The notes under the pieces are model-generated. The model saw nothing but the letters and a program-made list of their open reading frames with translations. It was not told the DNA's origin and ran no database searches. DNA of 64,000 nt from positions 1 to 64,000 of the forward strand of contig JAFMAW010000002.1 of assembly GCA_029784795.1 (NCBI GenBank), in the 5' to 3' direction. The DNA comes from Nitrososphaerota archaeon. GTDB taxonomy: Archaea; Thermoproteota; Nitrososphaeria; Nitrososphaerales; UBA183. How positions within the stretch are numbered: the stretch's first letter is position 1; each line of letters opens with the position of its first letter. Shown piece after piece: positions 1-8,187 of the stretch. The position numbers were made by a program, and so were the translations under genes.

Positions 1-366
1 AGCAACCTGATACTCTCGGAGGACTACGTGAGCGCGCTGTCCAAGTCCCCGGTCCCCGCATACCACTCGCTCGATCGGGGGCCCATCGAGACTGTCCTCG
101 CGAAGTTCGCGCCTGACGGCCTCGTCTTCAGGCTCGACGTATCCTCGCAGGAGCCGGCGGAGACCACCCTGGGGCGCATACTCTGGAACGACGCCTTCGC
201 GTCCGGGTACCCTGACTCCCTAAAGGTGGCGCACCACCTCTCGATCTTCTCCAGGGCGGACGACCAGGCGCTCAAGGCCTACGTCGCGAAGCGGTTCAGG
301 GTGAAGCAGCTCCACACCTTCCCCCTGCGGAAGATAGCACTGGGGAGCTTCAAGGGAGGGGCATAG
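1..366 (+). CDS. nurA: NurA domain nuclease, C-terminal part (cut by window edge)
   Basis: The frame is open from base 1 to TAG at 364-366, so this is the last 121 codons of a gene that begins outside the window. The C-terminus, with a GYPDSLKVAHH segment and a final basic stretch, resembles the end of NurA, the 5'-3' nuclease that works with HerA in resecting DNA ends. herA starts two bases after the stop, the classical NurA-HerA pairing. The catalytic acidic residues would be in the missing part, so the name rests mainly on the C-terminal resemblance plus the neighbour. Confidence 0.72.
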   Translation, partial: SNLILSEDYVSALSKSPVPAYHSLDRGPIETVLAKFAPDGLVFRLDVSSQEPAETTLGRILWNDAFASGYPDSLKVAHHLSIFSRADDQALKAYVAKRFRVKQLHTFPLRKIALGSFKGGA

Positions 367-367
367 G

Positions 368-1837
368 ATGAAGATACTCAAGAAAGAGTCGGACGACATC
401 CTGGTGATAGCCTCCCCCCGGGAGATGGTGAGGGTCGGGGACTACCTCGTCGCGTCCGAGCCCCAGCGCAGCCTGGTCCTCCAGGTGTACGACGAGAGGT
501 ATCTGGACGTCGAGGGGATAGAGGAGGAGATAGCCAGGGAGGAGGTGCTCTCGGCGTCGGCCCCGGGGGTCACGTCCGACCCCACCGAGCTGACGACCAT
601 CTCGACCATCATCCGGGACATGCGGATACTACTGTGCAAGGCCCGGGGGACGATATCTGACGGGCGGCTGACCCCTCGGGCCAACTGGATGCCGTCGAGG
701 GCGAGCTCGACGGTGACCCGCCTGCTGATCGAGGACCTGGCCGGGGCGGTGGCCCCTCTGGGCATCAGGAACATCAAGCTGGGGACCGTGGACGGAGAGT
801 CGTCCTTCGGGGTCCCCGCCGAGGCCCTGGACGGGAGGATCACTGTGATCACGGGGCGCAAGGAGTCGGGTAAGTCCCACATGGCCAAGATACTCCTCCG
901 GGGCCTCCTGGAGAACGGCGCCTACTCGGTGGTCTTCGACCTGAACGACGAATACGGGACCATAGGGCAGCTCGGAGACGGGACGGACGCCGGCCAGGGG
1001 CGCAAGGTGAGGGTGATGAGGCCAGGGAGGGAGCTCAAGTTCTCGCTGGCGAGCATGGGGCTGAGGCCGATCACCAGCCTCCTTTCGCACTCCCTCGAGA
1101 TGCCGGGGACCTCCCTCAGGGAGTTCGTGAAGATATGGGAGCACCTCGACAACAGGGACGAGCTGTCCCTCGCCACCCTGGAAGCGGCGATACAGCAGTG
1201 GCGGTGCAACGAATTCGTCAGGGACGCCCTCTTCGCCAGATACCACACCCTCGCGTCCTGTGGGCTCTTCACAGACTCCAGCCACCAGCAGTTCGACGTC
1301 CAGGACTTCTTCAACCTGAACAGGTCCGGGGGCGTCCTGGTGGTCTCCCTGAGCGGCGTCTCCCCGCTCAACAGGAAGATGGTGGTGGAGCTCATGCTCT
1401 CGAAGCTGGTGGAGCTCCTGGAGCGGAGGAAGATACCCCCTGTCTTCCTCTTCGCCGAGGAGGCGCACCTATACCTGCGTGACACCTACTGGGAGGACCT
1501 GATCACGCGGATGCGCCACTTCGGAGTCTTCACAGTCTTCGTGACCAACCAGCCCGACGCCATAGACCAGAAGATATACCGCCAGGTGGACAACATCTTC
1601 CTCTACAACTTCAGCAACGACTCAGACCTCGCCCTGGTCTCCCAGGCGTCCATGGCCGACGCCGACACGGTGAAGGCGATAGTGAGGACCCTCCCGCCGA
1701 GGATGTGCCTCCTCCTGGGGTACGCCGTCAGGAACCTCCCGGTGGTCGTGAGCGTCGACCCATTCGACTCGCCGGCCTCGGGGGCGACAAGGCGTTTCTT
1801 CGCTGACTCCATCGAGGTCGGCCCAGCCGCCAGGTAG
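368..1837 (+). CDS. herA: HerA-type bipolar DNA translocase/helicase ATPase
   Basis: A 489-residue hexameric ATPase of the HerA/FtsK superfamily that pumps DNA and drives NurA in double-strand-break end resection. The N-terminal ~100 residues would be the HAS-barrel. The P-loop GRKESGKS is near residues 161-169, and the Walker B strand VFLFAEEAH with its catalytic Glu is near 358-366. The length is normal for archaeal HerA. The ATG lies two bases after the nurA stop, so the two are surely co-transcribed. Rad50 and Mre11, the usual partners, would be upstream of the window. Confidence 0.9.
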   Translation: MKILKKESDDILVIASPREMVRVGDYLVASEPQRSLVLQVYDERYLDVEGIEEEIAREEVLSASAPGVTSDPTELTTISTIIRDMRILLCKARGTISDGRLTPRANWMPSRASSTVTRLLIEDLAGAVAPLGIRNIKLGTVDGESSFGVPAEALDGRITVITGRKESGKSHMAKILLRGLLENGAYSVVFDLNDEYGTIGQLGDGTDAGQGRKVRVMRPGRELKFSLASMGLRPITSLLSHSLEMPGTSLREFVKIWEHLDNRDELSLATLEAAIQQWRCNEFVRDALFARYHTLASCGLFTDSSHQQFDVQDFFNLNRSGGVLVVSLSGVSPLNRKMVVELMLSKLVELLERRKIPPVFLFAEEAHLYLRDTYWEDLITRMRHFGVFTVFVTNQPDAIDQKIYRQVDNIFLYNFSNDSDLALVSQASMADADTVKAIVRTLPPRMCLLLGYAVRNLPVVVSVDPFDSPASGATRRFFADSIEVGPAAR

Positions 1838-1840
1838 CCT

Positions 1841-3172
1841 TCACCCCTGATAGTAGACGACCACCAGGCCCGACCCGCCGACGCCCCCCCACGCGCCCTG
1901 GCGCGCCCCGCAGGCGGTCGTGCTGGAGTAGGATCCCCCGGCCCCTCCCCCGCCTCCACCGGTGTTCGGCGCGGCGCTCCCTCCGGCAGATCCCGACCCG
2001 CAGGCGCTCGCGCCGCCCCCGCCAGCCCCCCCGTCGGCGAAGGGGGACGCCGACCCTCCGCCGCCTCCGAAGGCGCAGAGGCCGCTCGCTCCAGGGAGTC
2101 CCGTATAGATTGCGCCAGAGTCCAGCGAGTCCGCAGGGCTCCCCCTCCCAGGGGGCGTATAGAAGTCCCCGCCGCCACCGCCACCGCCGCCGTAGGTGGT
2201 GTACTGGAGCGCGTCGCTCGCGACCCCCGATGCCCCGGGCGCCCCGCCGGGGACCCCATCGCCGCTCCCGCCGTGAGGTGCTCCGCTGGCTGCGCAGAAC
2301 GCCCCTCCTGCGCCGTTGTAGGCGAAATCCCCTCCTCCGCCCCCCTGACCTCCGCCACAGGACATGAACCCCCCGAAGGCGCTGGCTCCGCCGCTCCCTC
2401 CGCTCCCGCCGTTCGTGGTCGTCCCTCCGGCCGGCCCGCCTCCGCCCCCCTGTCCCACAGTGACAGCCACCGAGCTCGCTCCCTGCAGGTCGACGAACCC
2501 CTGGGCGAAGCTCCCTGCTCCCCCTCCTCCACCGCCGCCGCTCCCGGCCGGCCCCCCTGCGTCGGTTGCGCCCCCGCTCCCTCCACCTCCGCCCCCGCCT
2601 CCGATGCACATCACGTACGCCCAGCTGGCCCCGGAGGGGACGGACCAGGCCACGGACACCGTGAACCTCACCTCCGACCATCCGGGCTGAGCGCCTGAAG
2701 CGGTGTACCAGAAGACGTTGCCCAACGAAGTGAGCAGACCGACAGACGACCCGGGCGGGTTCCCCGACTCTATCTGTTCGTAGCGCGACGCGCATGTGGA
2801 GACCCCCGGGGAGCAGGAGCCCGCGGGGACGAGGGACGACACCGGCACCTCGCCGCCTGCAGGTATGGCTGCAGACGCCGCGAACGAGTATACCGTCCCG
2901 TTGGGGTAGCGCAGTATGACGTGGTTCACCGTCGCTGTGGCCCCGCCGCCGTTGACCGCCTCCAGCCCGGCGGAGGAGGCGCGGAAGCTCAGCGACTCAC
3001 CGGCCCTAAGCGCGTCGACCCCCTGGGCCTGCTGCTCCGCCTGGGACGCCTGCGACTGCAGCGCCGAGGAATAGGCGAGGGTCCCCAGTGCCAGCATGAA
3101 CACCAGGACGAAGATGATCGTCCCCACCACCGACGCCACCCCCTTCCGCCTGCGCGAGACGTTCGTCCCCAC
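1841..3172 (-). CDS. Pilin-like surface protein with long glycine-rich adhesin-like domain
   Basis: 443 residues from a GTG start at 3172. The N-terminus is a class III (type IV pilin) signal: RRRKG, then a ~22-residue hydrophobic helix starting VASVVGTII, expected to be cut after the Gly and assembled by the platform encoded upstream. Residues ~40-160 are an ordinary extracellular region with Cys pairs. From about residue 165 the protein becomes a glycine-rich domain that opens with a W-A-Y-V strand followed by a run of eight glycines. It then shows VTVGQGGGGG and SAFGGFMSCGGG units, a layout like the glycine-rich receptor-binding domains of phage tail adhesins. It is the last gene of a four-pilin operon. 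The gene appears intact despite its low complexity. Function as an adhesive tip or coat is inference. Confidence 0.75.
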   Translation of the reverse strand: MGTNVSRRRKGVASVVGTIIFVLVFMLALGTLAYSSALQSQASQAEQQAQGVDALRAGESLSFRASSAGLEAVNGGGATATVNHVILRYPNGTVYSFAASAAIPAGGEVPVSSLVPAGSCSPGVSTCASRYEQIESGNPPGSSVGLLTSLGNVFWYTASGAQPGWSEVRFTVSVAWSVPSGASWAYVMCIGGGGGGGGSGGATDAGGPAGSGGGGGGGAGSFAQGFVDLQGASSVAVTVGQGGGGGPAGGTTTNGGSGGSGGASAFGGFMSCGGGQGGGGGDFAYNGAGGAFCAASGAPHGGSGDGVPGGAPGASGVASDALQYTTYGGGGGGGGDFYTPPGRGSPADSLDSGAIYTGLPGASGLCAFGGGGGSASPFADGGAGGGGASACGSGSAGGSAAPNTGGGGGGAGGSYSSTTACGARQGAWGGVGGSGLVVVYYQG

Positions 3173-3179
3173 TCACTCC

Positions 3180-3677
3180 CTACGCGGGGACGACCTCGAC
3201 CTCGACGGCCTGCTGCGCCCCGTCGGCGGCGGTGACTGTCACCAGGTGGCTCGAGCCGATGGCGAAGGGGTCCCCCGAGACCACCACCTCTACCAACACC
3301 GCGGCACCTGACCCCAGGGGGGTCGCCACCCTGACCGAGGCGGGGTCTGAGCCGGCGGCTGGGCAGGCGGACGCCAGGAGCCCCTGGTCGGACGGGTCGT
3401 AGACTGAGTAGCAGTAGCCGGCGGAGCTCGGGGCGCCGCTGGTCGACACCACGAACGATCCAAGGGCGGTCCCCGACGTGTCTGTCACGAGCACCGTCTC
3501 CACCGCCGAGTACGGGCCCTGCCTGATGCTCGCCCCGGCGACGGACACCGACCCGCCGCCCATGGCGGCGAAGTACCCAAGGGCCGCTTCCATCACCAGG
3601 GCCGCGCCCCCCATGGCCACCGCGATGAGGATGAACACCTCCAGGAAGCCTGCGACCCCTCTGCGGTCAAGTCTCAA
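3180..3677 (-). CDS. Pilin-like protein with class III signal peptide
   Basis: 165 residues from TTG at 3677, overlapping the 3' end of the preceding pilin gene by 11 bases, so translation is probably coupled. The N-terminus MRLDRRG is followed by a hydrophobic helix of about 22 residues beginning VAGFLEVFILIAV, with a Glu near position +5 of the expected mature protein as in type IV pilins. The remainder is a beta-rich, Ser/Thr/Val-rich domain with two Cys (GYCYS and SACP). I recognise no named family beyond archaeal pilin-like. It probably forms part of the filament together with its three neighbours. Confidence 0.7.
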   Translation of the reverse strand: MRLDRRGVAGFLEVFILIAVAMGGAALVMEAALGYFAAMGGGSVSVAGASIRQGPYSAVETVLVTDTSGTALGSFVVSTSGAPSSAGYCYSVYDPSDQGLLASACPAAGSDPASVRVATPLGSGAAVLVEVVVSGDPFAIGSSHLVTVTAADGAQQAVEVEVVPA

Positions 3678-4161
3678 CTTGTACCTCTCCTCCCGCGGCG
3701 TCGAAGGCCACCACGGTCTGCCCAGATGGGTGGGCGCACCCTCCCAGGGTGATATGGAACGCCACGAGGGACCCTGGGTCGAGGGGAGGAAAGCCTCCGG
3801 AGATCAGCGTGGAGTTGACGACGAAGCCTGCCGGCGTGAAAGCCGCCGACCCATAGTCGTAGAGAGCCAGCGTGAGGTTGGGTCCCTCCTGGATCCCCTG
3901 ATATGCCGGGCAGGCTGACGAGGGGGAGACTGTGGAGTAGACCAGGGCGACCTGCGTCCCGGCTGAGCTCTCGCGCAGGGACGCTCCGACGGACGCAGAG
4001 CCTGAAGCGAGGCCGAACTGGCTGGTCGCGGCCGCGACCACCATGCTCCCAAGGGAGAGGGTCACGCCTATCATCAGGAGGGCCGCATAGAGCTCGCTGA
4101 CGCCTCGCCGAGCGCCCCGGGGGCGAAAAACACGGGAGGGAGCCGTGGTCCGGCCCCCTAT
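3667..4161 (-). CDS. Pilin-like protein, start codon non-canonical or frameshifted
   Basis: Encodes a clear class III signal (GARRG followed by the helix VSELYAALLMIGVTLSLG) and a ~125-residue extracellular domain with two Cys pairs. No ATG, GTG or TTG lies in frame between the upstream stop and the signal peptide. The start given here is an ATA at 4161-4159 that overlaps the upstream stop as ATAG (164 residues). Alternatively, a missing base in the run of five T on the coding strand (plus-strand AAAAA near 4126-4130) would put a GTG in frame just before FRPRGARRG. The next in-frame ATG upstream, at 4470, would read through the preceding gene in the wrong frame and is rejected. The gene is real; its first codon is not settled. 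Confidence 0.62.
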   Translation of the reverse strand: MGGRTTAPSRVFRPRGARRGVSELYAALLMIGVTLSLGSMVVAAATSQFGLASGSASVGASLRESSAGTQVALVYSTVSPSSACPAYQGIQEGPNLTLALYDYGSAAFTPAGFVVNSTLISGGFPPLDPGSLVAFHITLGGCAHPSGQTVVAFDAAGGEVQVET

Positions 4162-4709
4162 TGAGAAACCACTGTGACCTGGGCGGAGGCAGAGCCGAAG
4201 AGGATGTTGATCGTCACCGGGGTCCCCGGGGCCCAGAACACCCCGGACCCGGAGAATGTCAATGGGCCGTTGAGCGTGAACGAAGTCTCCCCGCCGGGAG
4301 GGAGGGTCGAGGGAGCGGTCGCCCGGAACGTCAGTGGGATGCTGGCAGCTGTGGAGACTGACCACGTCAGGTTGCCTCCGGAGGTGACCGGGCAGGTCGT
4401 GGAGCAGGTCAAGCCTGTCCCGGTGCTGGTCCCGGTGAAGACCACCTGGCACGAGGTGGCAGTGGTGCAAGTTATCGGCGTGCCGCCGTTGTTCTTGAGC
4501 GCGATTGAGATGGCCGCAGGTGAGTAGGAGGTCGCCGCCCCCGCCCTGAGAGACGCGCCGACCACCTCTATGCTGGAGTTCGCCGTCGCGCTGTTGATGA
4601 GGTTGTAGATCGAGGCCGTCACGACGCCGCCGACGCCGAGGACTGCGGCTATGATGATGAAGAGGTCGAGGCTCTGCGAAATGGCTTTCCGTCGTCTTGT
4701 GATTTTCAA
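4158..4709 (-). CDS. Pilin-like protein, first gene of the pilin operon
   Basis: 183 residues from TTG at 4709. The N-terminus has five basic residues (KITRRRK), then A and the hydrophobic helix ISQSLDLFIIIAAVLGVGGVV, a textbook archaeal class III signal with the cut expected after KA. The mature part is Thr/Ser-rich with two CxxxxxC-like pairs, consistent with a disulfide-stabilised pilin head. A TATA box 26 bases upstream of the TTG (4731-4738) makes this the leaderless first gene of the four-pilin operon. The specific subunit role is unknown. Confidence 0.72.
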   Translation of the reverse strand: MKITRRRKAISQSLDLFIIIAAVLGVGGVVTASIYNLINSATANSSIEVVGASLRAGAATSYSPAAISIALKNNGGTPITCTTATSCQVVFTGTSTGTGLTCSTTCPVTSGGNLTWSVSTAASIPLTFRATAPSTLPPGGETSFTLNGPLTFSGSGVFWAPGTPVTINILFGSASAQVTVVSQ

Positions 4710-4730
4710 CGTCCGACTATGCGGCCGGCG

Positions 4731-4738
4731 CTTATAAC
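4731..4738 (-). promoter_or_regulatory. TATA box of pilin operon
   Basis: GTTATAAG on the minus strand, centred about 26 bases before the TTG at 4709. The RNA should start at or next to the start codon (leaderless). It sits in the ~40-base gap after the platform gene, so the pilins can be transcribed separately from the ATPase and platform genes. Confidence 0.65.
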
Positions 4739-4748
4739 GCGCCCCCTT

Positions 4749-6419
4749 TCAGCGGAGGAGGAACCCGGAGAGTGAATGCGCGCCGGGGCCCGCGAGCAGC
4801 ACCACCGCGGCCGCGGCGAGGGCGACGTTGAGCGACGCCCGCCAGGTGTTCCTCACGGTGAGGTCGGCCACCTTCGCGCCGATCAGCCCCAGGGCGGCGG
4901 CCGACACGACGATGAGGAGGTCAGAGACCGTCGAGAGCCCCGGAGGCGCCGCGCCGATATGAAACGCGCCGAGGCGGACTGCGGAGAGGCCGGCGCGGGT
5001 CCTGGAGCTGAACGTCGAGAGGATGGCCCTGACGAAGGTCACGCCGAAGGCGAGGAGCAGGGGGGACGCGTACGAGAGGGCGAGGTAAGGCTTCATCTCG
5101 GCGGTCGCGTTCTTCCGCATCTGGATCATCCTGTCGGCGAAGCTCGAGACCTGGAAGACGGTGTCGACGCTGCCTCCCCCAGAGCGGCTCATCTCCCCCA
5201 GGAGCAGGAACGTGAGCCTCCCCAGGGCGCTCCTGCACGTCGGCTTCGCTTCGTCGAGGGGGATCCCGGCCTTGGCCCTGGCGGCTACCTTCGAGAGCAG
5301 GGCGGCGAAGGGGCGGGGGTAGCCGCCGTGGGCCTCCATGGCCACCACTGCTTTGGAGAGGTCGTAGTCGTGCCTCTTGTACTCGAGGAGGTCCTTCAGG
5401 AACCTCGACAGCCCCGCCTCGAGCTCCCTCGTCTCCGCCATCTGCCTCCGCACGGACGCGCCGTAGACGGTGAAGAAGACGAAGAGGGCCGCAGCCGCGG
5501 AGGCCCAGGGACCGCCGGCCGCGGCGCCGAGGGCGGCGAAGGGGAGGGCTGCCAGCGCGCTCCTCCCCGCCTTCCCGTGGGGCGCTTCCTCGGGGGAAGG
5601 CTGCATCCTCCCCGCCATGTAGAGCAGCGCCACGGTGAACGCAGGGACCCCCACCCCGGTGAAGAAGGCGAGGCCGACCACGGAGAATCCGGGGGAGAAG
5701 ACCCCCACCACCATGAGGAGGAGCGGGACGACCCCGAACACCGTTATCATCATGCTCCCTACGATCCCGACCCGGGTGACGTACCTGGCCCAGGCGTCCT
5801 CGAGCTCCCTCAGCAGCGAGCCGCTCTCGGCCGTGAGGTATGCCGAGACGTCCCCTCCGCTCCTGGCCTTGCTCGTGTACCCGAGGAGGAAGCTCCCCAG
5901 CTTCTTCGAAGGATGGAGGGAAGCGAGCCGCTCGAGGGAGTTGTTGGGGTCCATGCCGAATATCTCCACGTCACGGCGCACCAGCAGCGCCTCTTCCCTC
6001 ATCGACGGGAAGACGTCGCTGGCCGACACCCCCTTCAGTATCGAGTAGAGGGGGACCCCCGCGCCCCCCAGGACCCCGACCAGGACCGAGAAGAAGGGGA
6101 GCTCCCGCTCCACCCCCTCCATCCTCCTTGCGACCTGGTCCCTCAGCCGGACCTCAGGGGCGAAGAACGGTATCAGCGGCGCCAGCGAGATGAAGAAGAG
6201 CCATGGGGAGACCAGGGCGCCGGCGACGACGGCCAGGGGGATCGACGCCAGGGCCGCCTTCGCAGCCCCGTCCACAGATTCCCACGCGATGGCCGCGGGG
6301 TTGCCGACCCGCCCAGACCTCTTCAGCAGGTCTGACATCCTCTGGGACCTCCAGAGCGCCGCCTTCGCCAGAGAACGTGTCCCCCAGCGGCTCCCGCTCC
6401 TGGCAGGGACGTCCTTCAT
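4749..6419 (-). CDS. TadC/FlaJ-like membrane platform protein (T2SF domains)
   Basis: 556 residues from ATG 6419, six bases after the stop of the secretion ATPase gene. It carries two T2SF-like cytoplasmic segments (about 90-215 and 325-450) separated and flanked by hydrophobic helices (about 57-85, 215-265, 285-315, 450-470, 500-525 and 535-555). This is the arrangement of the inner-membrane platform of archaeal pili/archaella and Tad systems, on which the ATPase acts to extrude pilins. It is duplicated-domain and somewhat longer than FlaJ. Whether the filament is an archaellum or an adhesion pilus cannot be read here; the absence of other archaellum genes favours a pilus. Confidence 0.82.
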   Translation of the reverse strand: MKDVPARSGSRWGTRSLAKAALWRSQRMSDLLKRSGRVGNPAAIAWESVDGAAKAALASIPLAVVAGALVSPWLFFISLAPLIPFFAPEVRLRDQVARRMEGVERELPFFSVLVGVLGGAGVPLYSILKGVSASDVFPSMREEALLVRRDVEIFGMDPNNSLERLASLHPSKKLGSFLLGYTSKARSGGDVSAYLTAESGSLLRELEDAWARYVTRVGIVGSMMITVFGVVPLLLMVVGVFSPGFSVVGLAFFTGVGVPAFTVALLYMAGRMQPSPEEAPHGKAGRSALAALPFAALGAAAGGPWASAAAALFVFFTVYGASVRRQMAETRELEAGLSRFLKDLLEYKRHDYDLSKAVVAMEAHGGYPRPFAALLSKVAARAKAGIPLDEAKPTCRSALGRLTFLLLGEMSRSGGGSVDTVFQVSSFADRMIQMRKNATAEMKPYLALSYASPLLLAFGVTFVRAILSTFSSRTRAGLSAVRLGAFHIGAAPPGLSTVSDLLIVVSAAALGLIGAKVADLTVRNTWRASLNVALAAAAVVLLAGPGAHSLSGFLLR

Positions 6420-6425
6420 CCAGCT

Positions 6426-8081
6426 TCAGACGCTCCTGGCCTCTTGCACCGAGAACTCCTTGACCATCTTCGAGAGAGCCCCCGGGTCCAGCTCCCCGCC
6501 GGCGATCTGGCCCGAAAGGCGGGCCGCCCTGAGCGCCAGGCTGGCCTGGACCGCGGCCGGGGTCCACCCGAAGCTCTCCGCTATCTCGTTCAGCCTGAAC
6601 GAACGGTCGAGGACCTCGGCAGGGGTGGTCGGGGTGAACGAGTCGCCCGTCGGGTCGTACCTGAACACGTTGACGATCTCGTGCTCGTAGGGGCCGGAAG
6701 GCTTGAGCTCGTCGACGCTCACCACCCTCCGCACCACCCTCCCGTCCTGGAGGACGACCTTCCGCACTGTGGCTATGGCGGTGATGTCTCTGATGTGCCC
6801 CTCGGAGAACCTCATGGGCGGCGTGGTCAGCCTCTGGACGCACCTCTCCGCGTTCTCGGCGTGGATGGTGGCCATGGTGGAGAAGCCGAGGGTGATGGCC
6901 GCGGCCACGGTCTCCGACTCCTCCCCCCGCATCTCGCCCAGGCTGAGCACCGTGGGCGAGAACCGCAGGGCGAGCTTGAGGAGGTCTGCCAGGCCGTACT
7001 CGTAGCGCCCCGCGAGGGGGGACAGCCCGGCCCGGTAGGACCGCGTCTTCAGCCTCTGCCAGTGGAGGTGGTCCGGGAGGCTGATCTCGAGGACGTCTTC
7101 TGCGGTGACTATCTTGAACTTCGGGTTGGCGAGCGCCAGTATGGCGTTCATCAGCGTCGTCTTCCCGGAGTTTGCCTCCCCGCAGACCAGGACGTTGGTG
7201 GTCCTCTCGAGCAGGAGCCAGAAGTACGCGGCCATGAGCACCGACAGTGTCTTGTGGGCGTGAACCTCCTCGTAGGGGACCGGCGATCCAGCCGCCTCGC
7301 GGGCCCCCAGGGCCGGCCACCGTGCCTTCTCCGGCGACGCGAGCTGGGCCAGGGTTATGGGGCTCTCCCTCTGCTTCCTGATGGCGTAGGTGGACCCCGG
7401 CCTCGAGATCTCGTCCCCCAGGGTCGCGGTCACCCTCCTGTCAGAGGCCCCATGCAGCGTCACCTCAAGGGCCGGCTGGGCGAGGGAGACGGTGGTCCCG
7501 CCTAGTTGGGCGAGCCGCCGTATGAACGCCTGCAGCCTATCCTCGGACGGATATACGACGTCGGTCTCCATGAACATGTATTCCGAAAAGTTCCGATGGA
7601 TCACCCTGACCGGCCTGTCGTACCTGACCGCGGAGATCTCTTCGATGAAGTCGTCGCTCATCAGGGGGTCTATCTCCCAGAACCCCGCGAAGTCCCGCAG
7701 GAGGAAGTAGAGGAGCTTGTCGTGCGACTCCTGGGCCACGGCGACGAAGCCCGCCTGCTCCGCGGTCCGCCAGACGTAGTCTGCGACCACCTCCCTGGGG
7801 TCCCCGAACGAGCCGGTCGGGATCGAGTCCAGCAGGTTCACCCTCAGGACCTCGAGCGCCCTCGCCTCGTCCTCGCTCAGCTTCGGGGACCTGACGAGGT
7901 ATCTCCCGACCCCGTCCTGCTCCACCACGAACACCTCTGCGGACGCCTCAGGCTTCGCCCCGGCAGGGACCCTGTAGGTGTCGATGACGCCGGGGATCTC
8001 CTCTGGCGCTTCCACCCTGCGCTCCGGCTGCGCGTCTTTGGCCGGACCCTTCCTCCGAAGGAGTCCCCTCACGCGCGACAT
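6426..8081 (-). CDS. Type II/IV secretion system ATPase (FlaI/TadA/GspE-like)
   Basis: Powers pilus assembly with the downstream platform protein. Walker A GEANSGKT lies near residue 300, Walker B SLGEMRGEE near 378, and the region between and after has the His/Arg-rich boxes typical of the family (TMATIHAENAERCVQRL). The N-terminal ~130 residues carry the TPR-like or N1 region. ATG 8081 (551 residues) is preferred over an in-frame start at 8141 because a TATA box at 8104-8110 sits ~26 bases upstream of it and inside the longer version. The last ~100 residues form an additional C-terminal segment beyond the ATPase core. Confidence 0.88.
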   Translation of the reverse strand: MSRVRGLLRRKGPAKDAQPERRVEAPEEIPGVIDTYRVPAGAKPEASAEVFVVEQDGVGRYLVRSPKLSEDEARALEVLRVNLLDSIPTGSFGDPREVVADYVWRTAEQAGFVAVAQESHDKLLYFLLRDFAGFWEIDPLMSDDFIEEISAVRYDRPVRVIHRNFSEYMFMETDVVYPSEDRLQAFIRRLAQLGGTTVSLAQPALEVTLHGASDRRVTATLGDEISRPGSTYAIRKQRESPITLAQLASPEKARWPALGAREAAGSPVPYEEVHAHKTLSVLMAAYFWLLLERTTNVLVCGEANSGKTTLMNAILALANPKFKIVTAEDVLEISLPDHLHWQRLKTRSYRAGLSPLAGRYEYGLADLLKLALRFSPTVLSLGEMRGEESETVAAAITLGFSTMATIHAENAERCVQRLTTPPMRFSEGHIRDITAIATVRKVVLQDGRVVRRVVSVDELKPSGPYEHEIVNVFRYDPTGDSFTPTTPAEVLDRSFRLNEIAESFGWTPAAVQASLALRAARLSGQIAGGELDPGALSKMVKEFSVQEARSV

Positions 8082-8103
8082 CTCGCAGTGAGCACGCCGC
8101 GGA

Positions 8104-8110
8104 CATTTAA
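8104..8110 (-). promoter_or_regulatory. TATA box of secretion ATPase/platform operon
   Basis: TTAAATG on the minus strand about 26 bases before ATG 8081. Its position fixes the start of the ATPase gene and implies a leaderless transcript. Confidence 0.6.
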
Positions 8111-8187
8111 CGGGCCCCGCCGTCCGCGCAGGCTCCCGCACCCCCGGAGCGAAAGGATTTGATGTCGCGCCAGTGACGGGGGGCGCC

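Noticed and set aside
629..1485. Long minus-strand frames opposite herA
   Set aside because: They are shadows of a well-defined ATPase gene in G+C-rich DNA; Arg/Gly/Pro-rich composition and no motifs.
1603..2795. Long open frames through the glycine-rich pilin on both strands
   Set aside because: Low-complexity, G+C-rich DNA keeps all frames open; only the frame with the pilin signal makes a sensible protein.
4158..4470. Extension of the second pilin gene to ATG 4470
   Set aside because: It would read the preceding pilin gene in a wrong frame and yield a His/Pro/Arg-rich N-terminus before the signal peptide.
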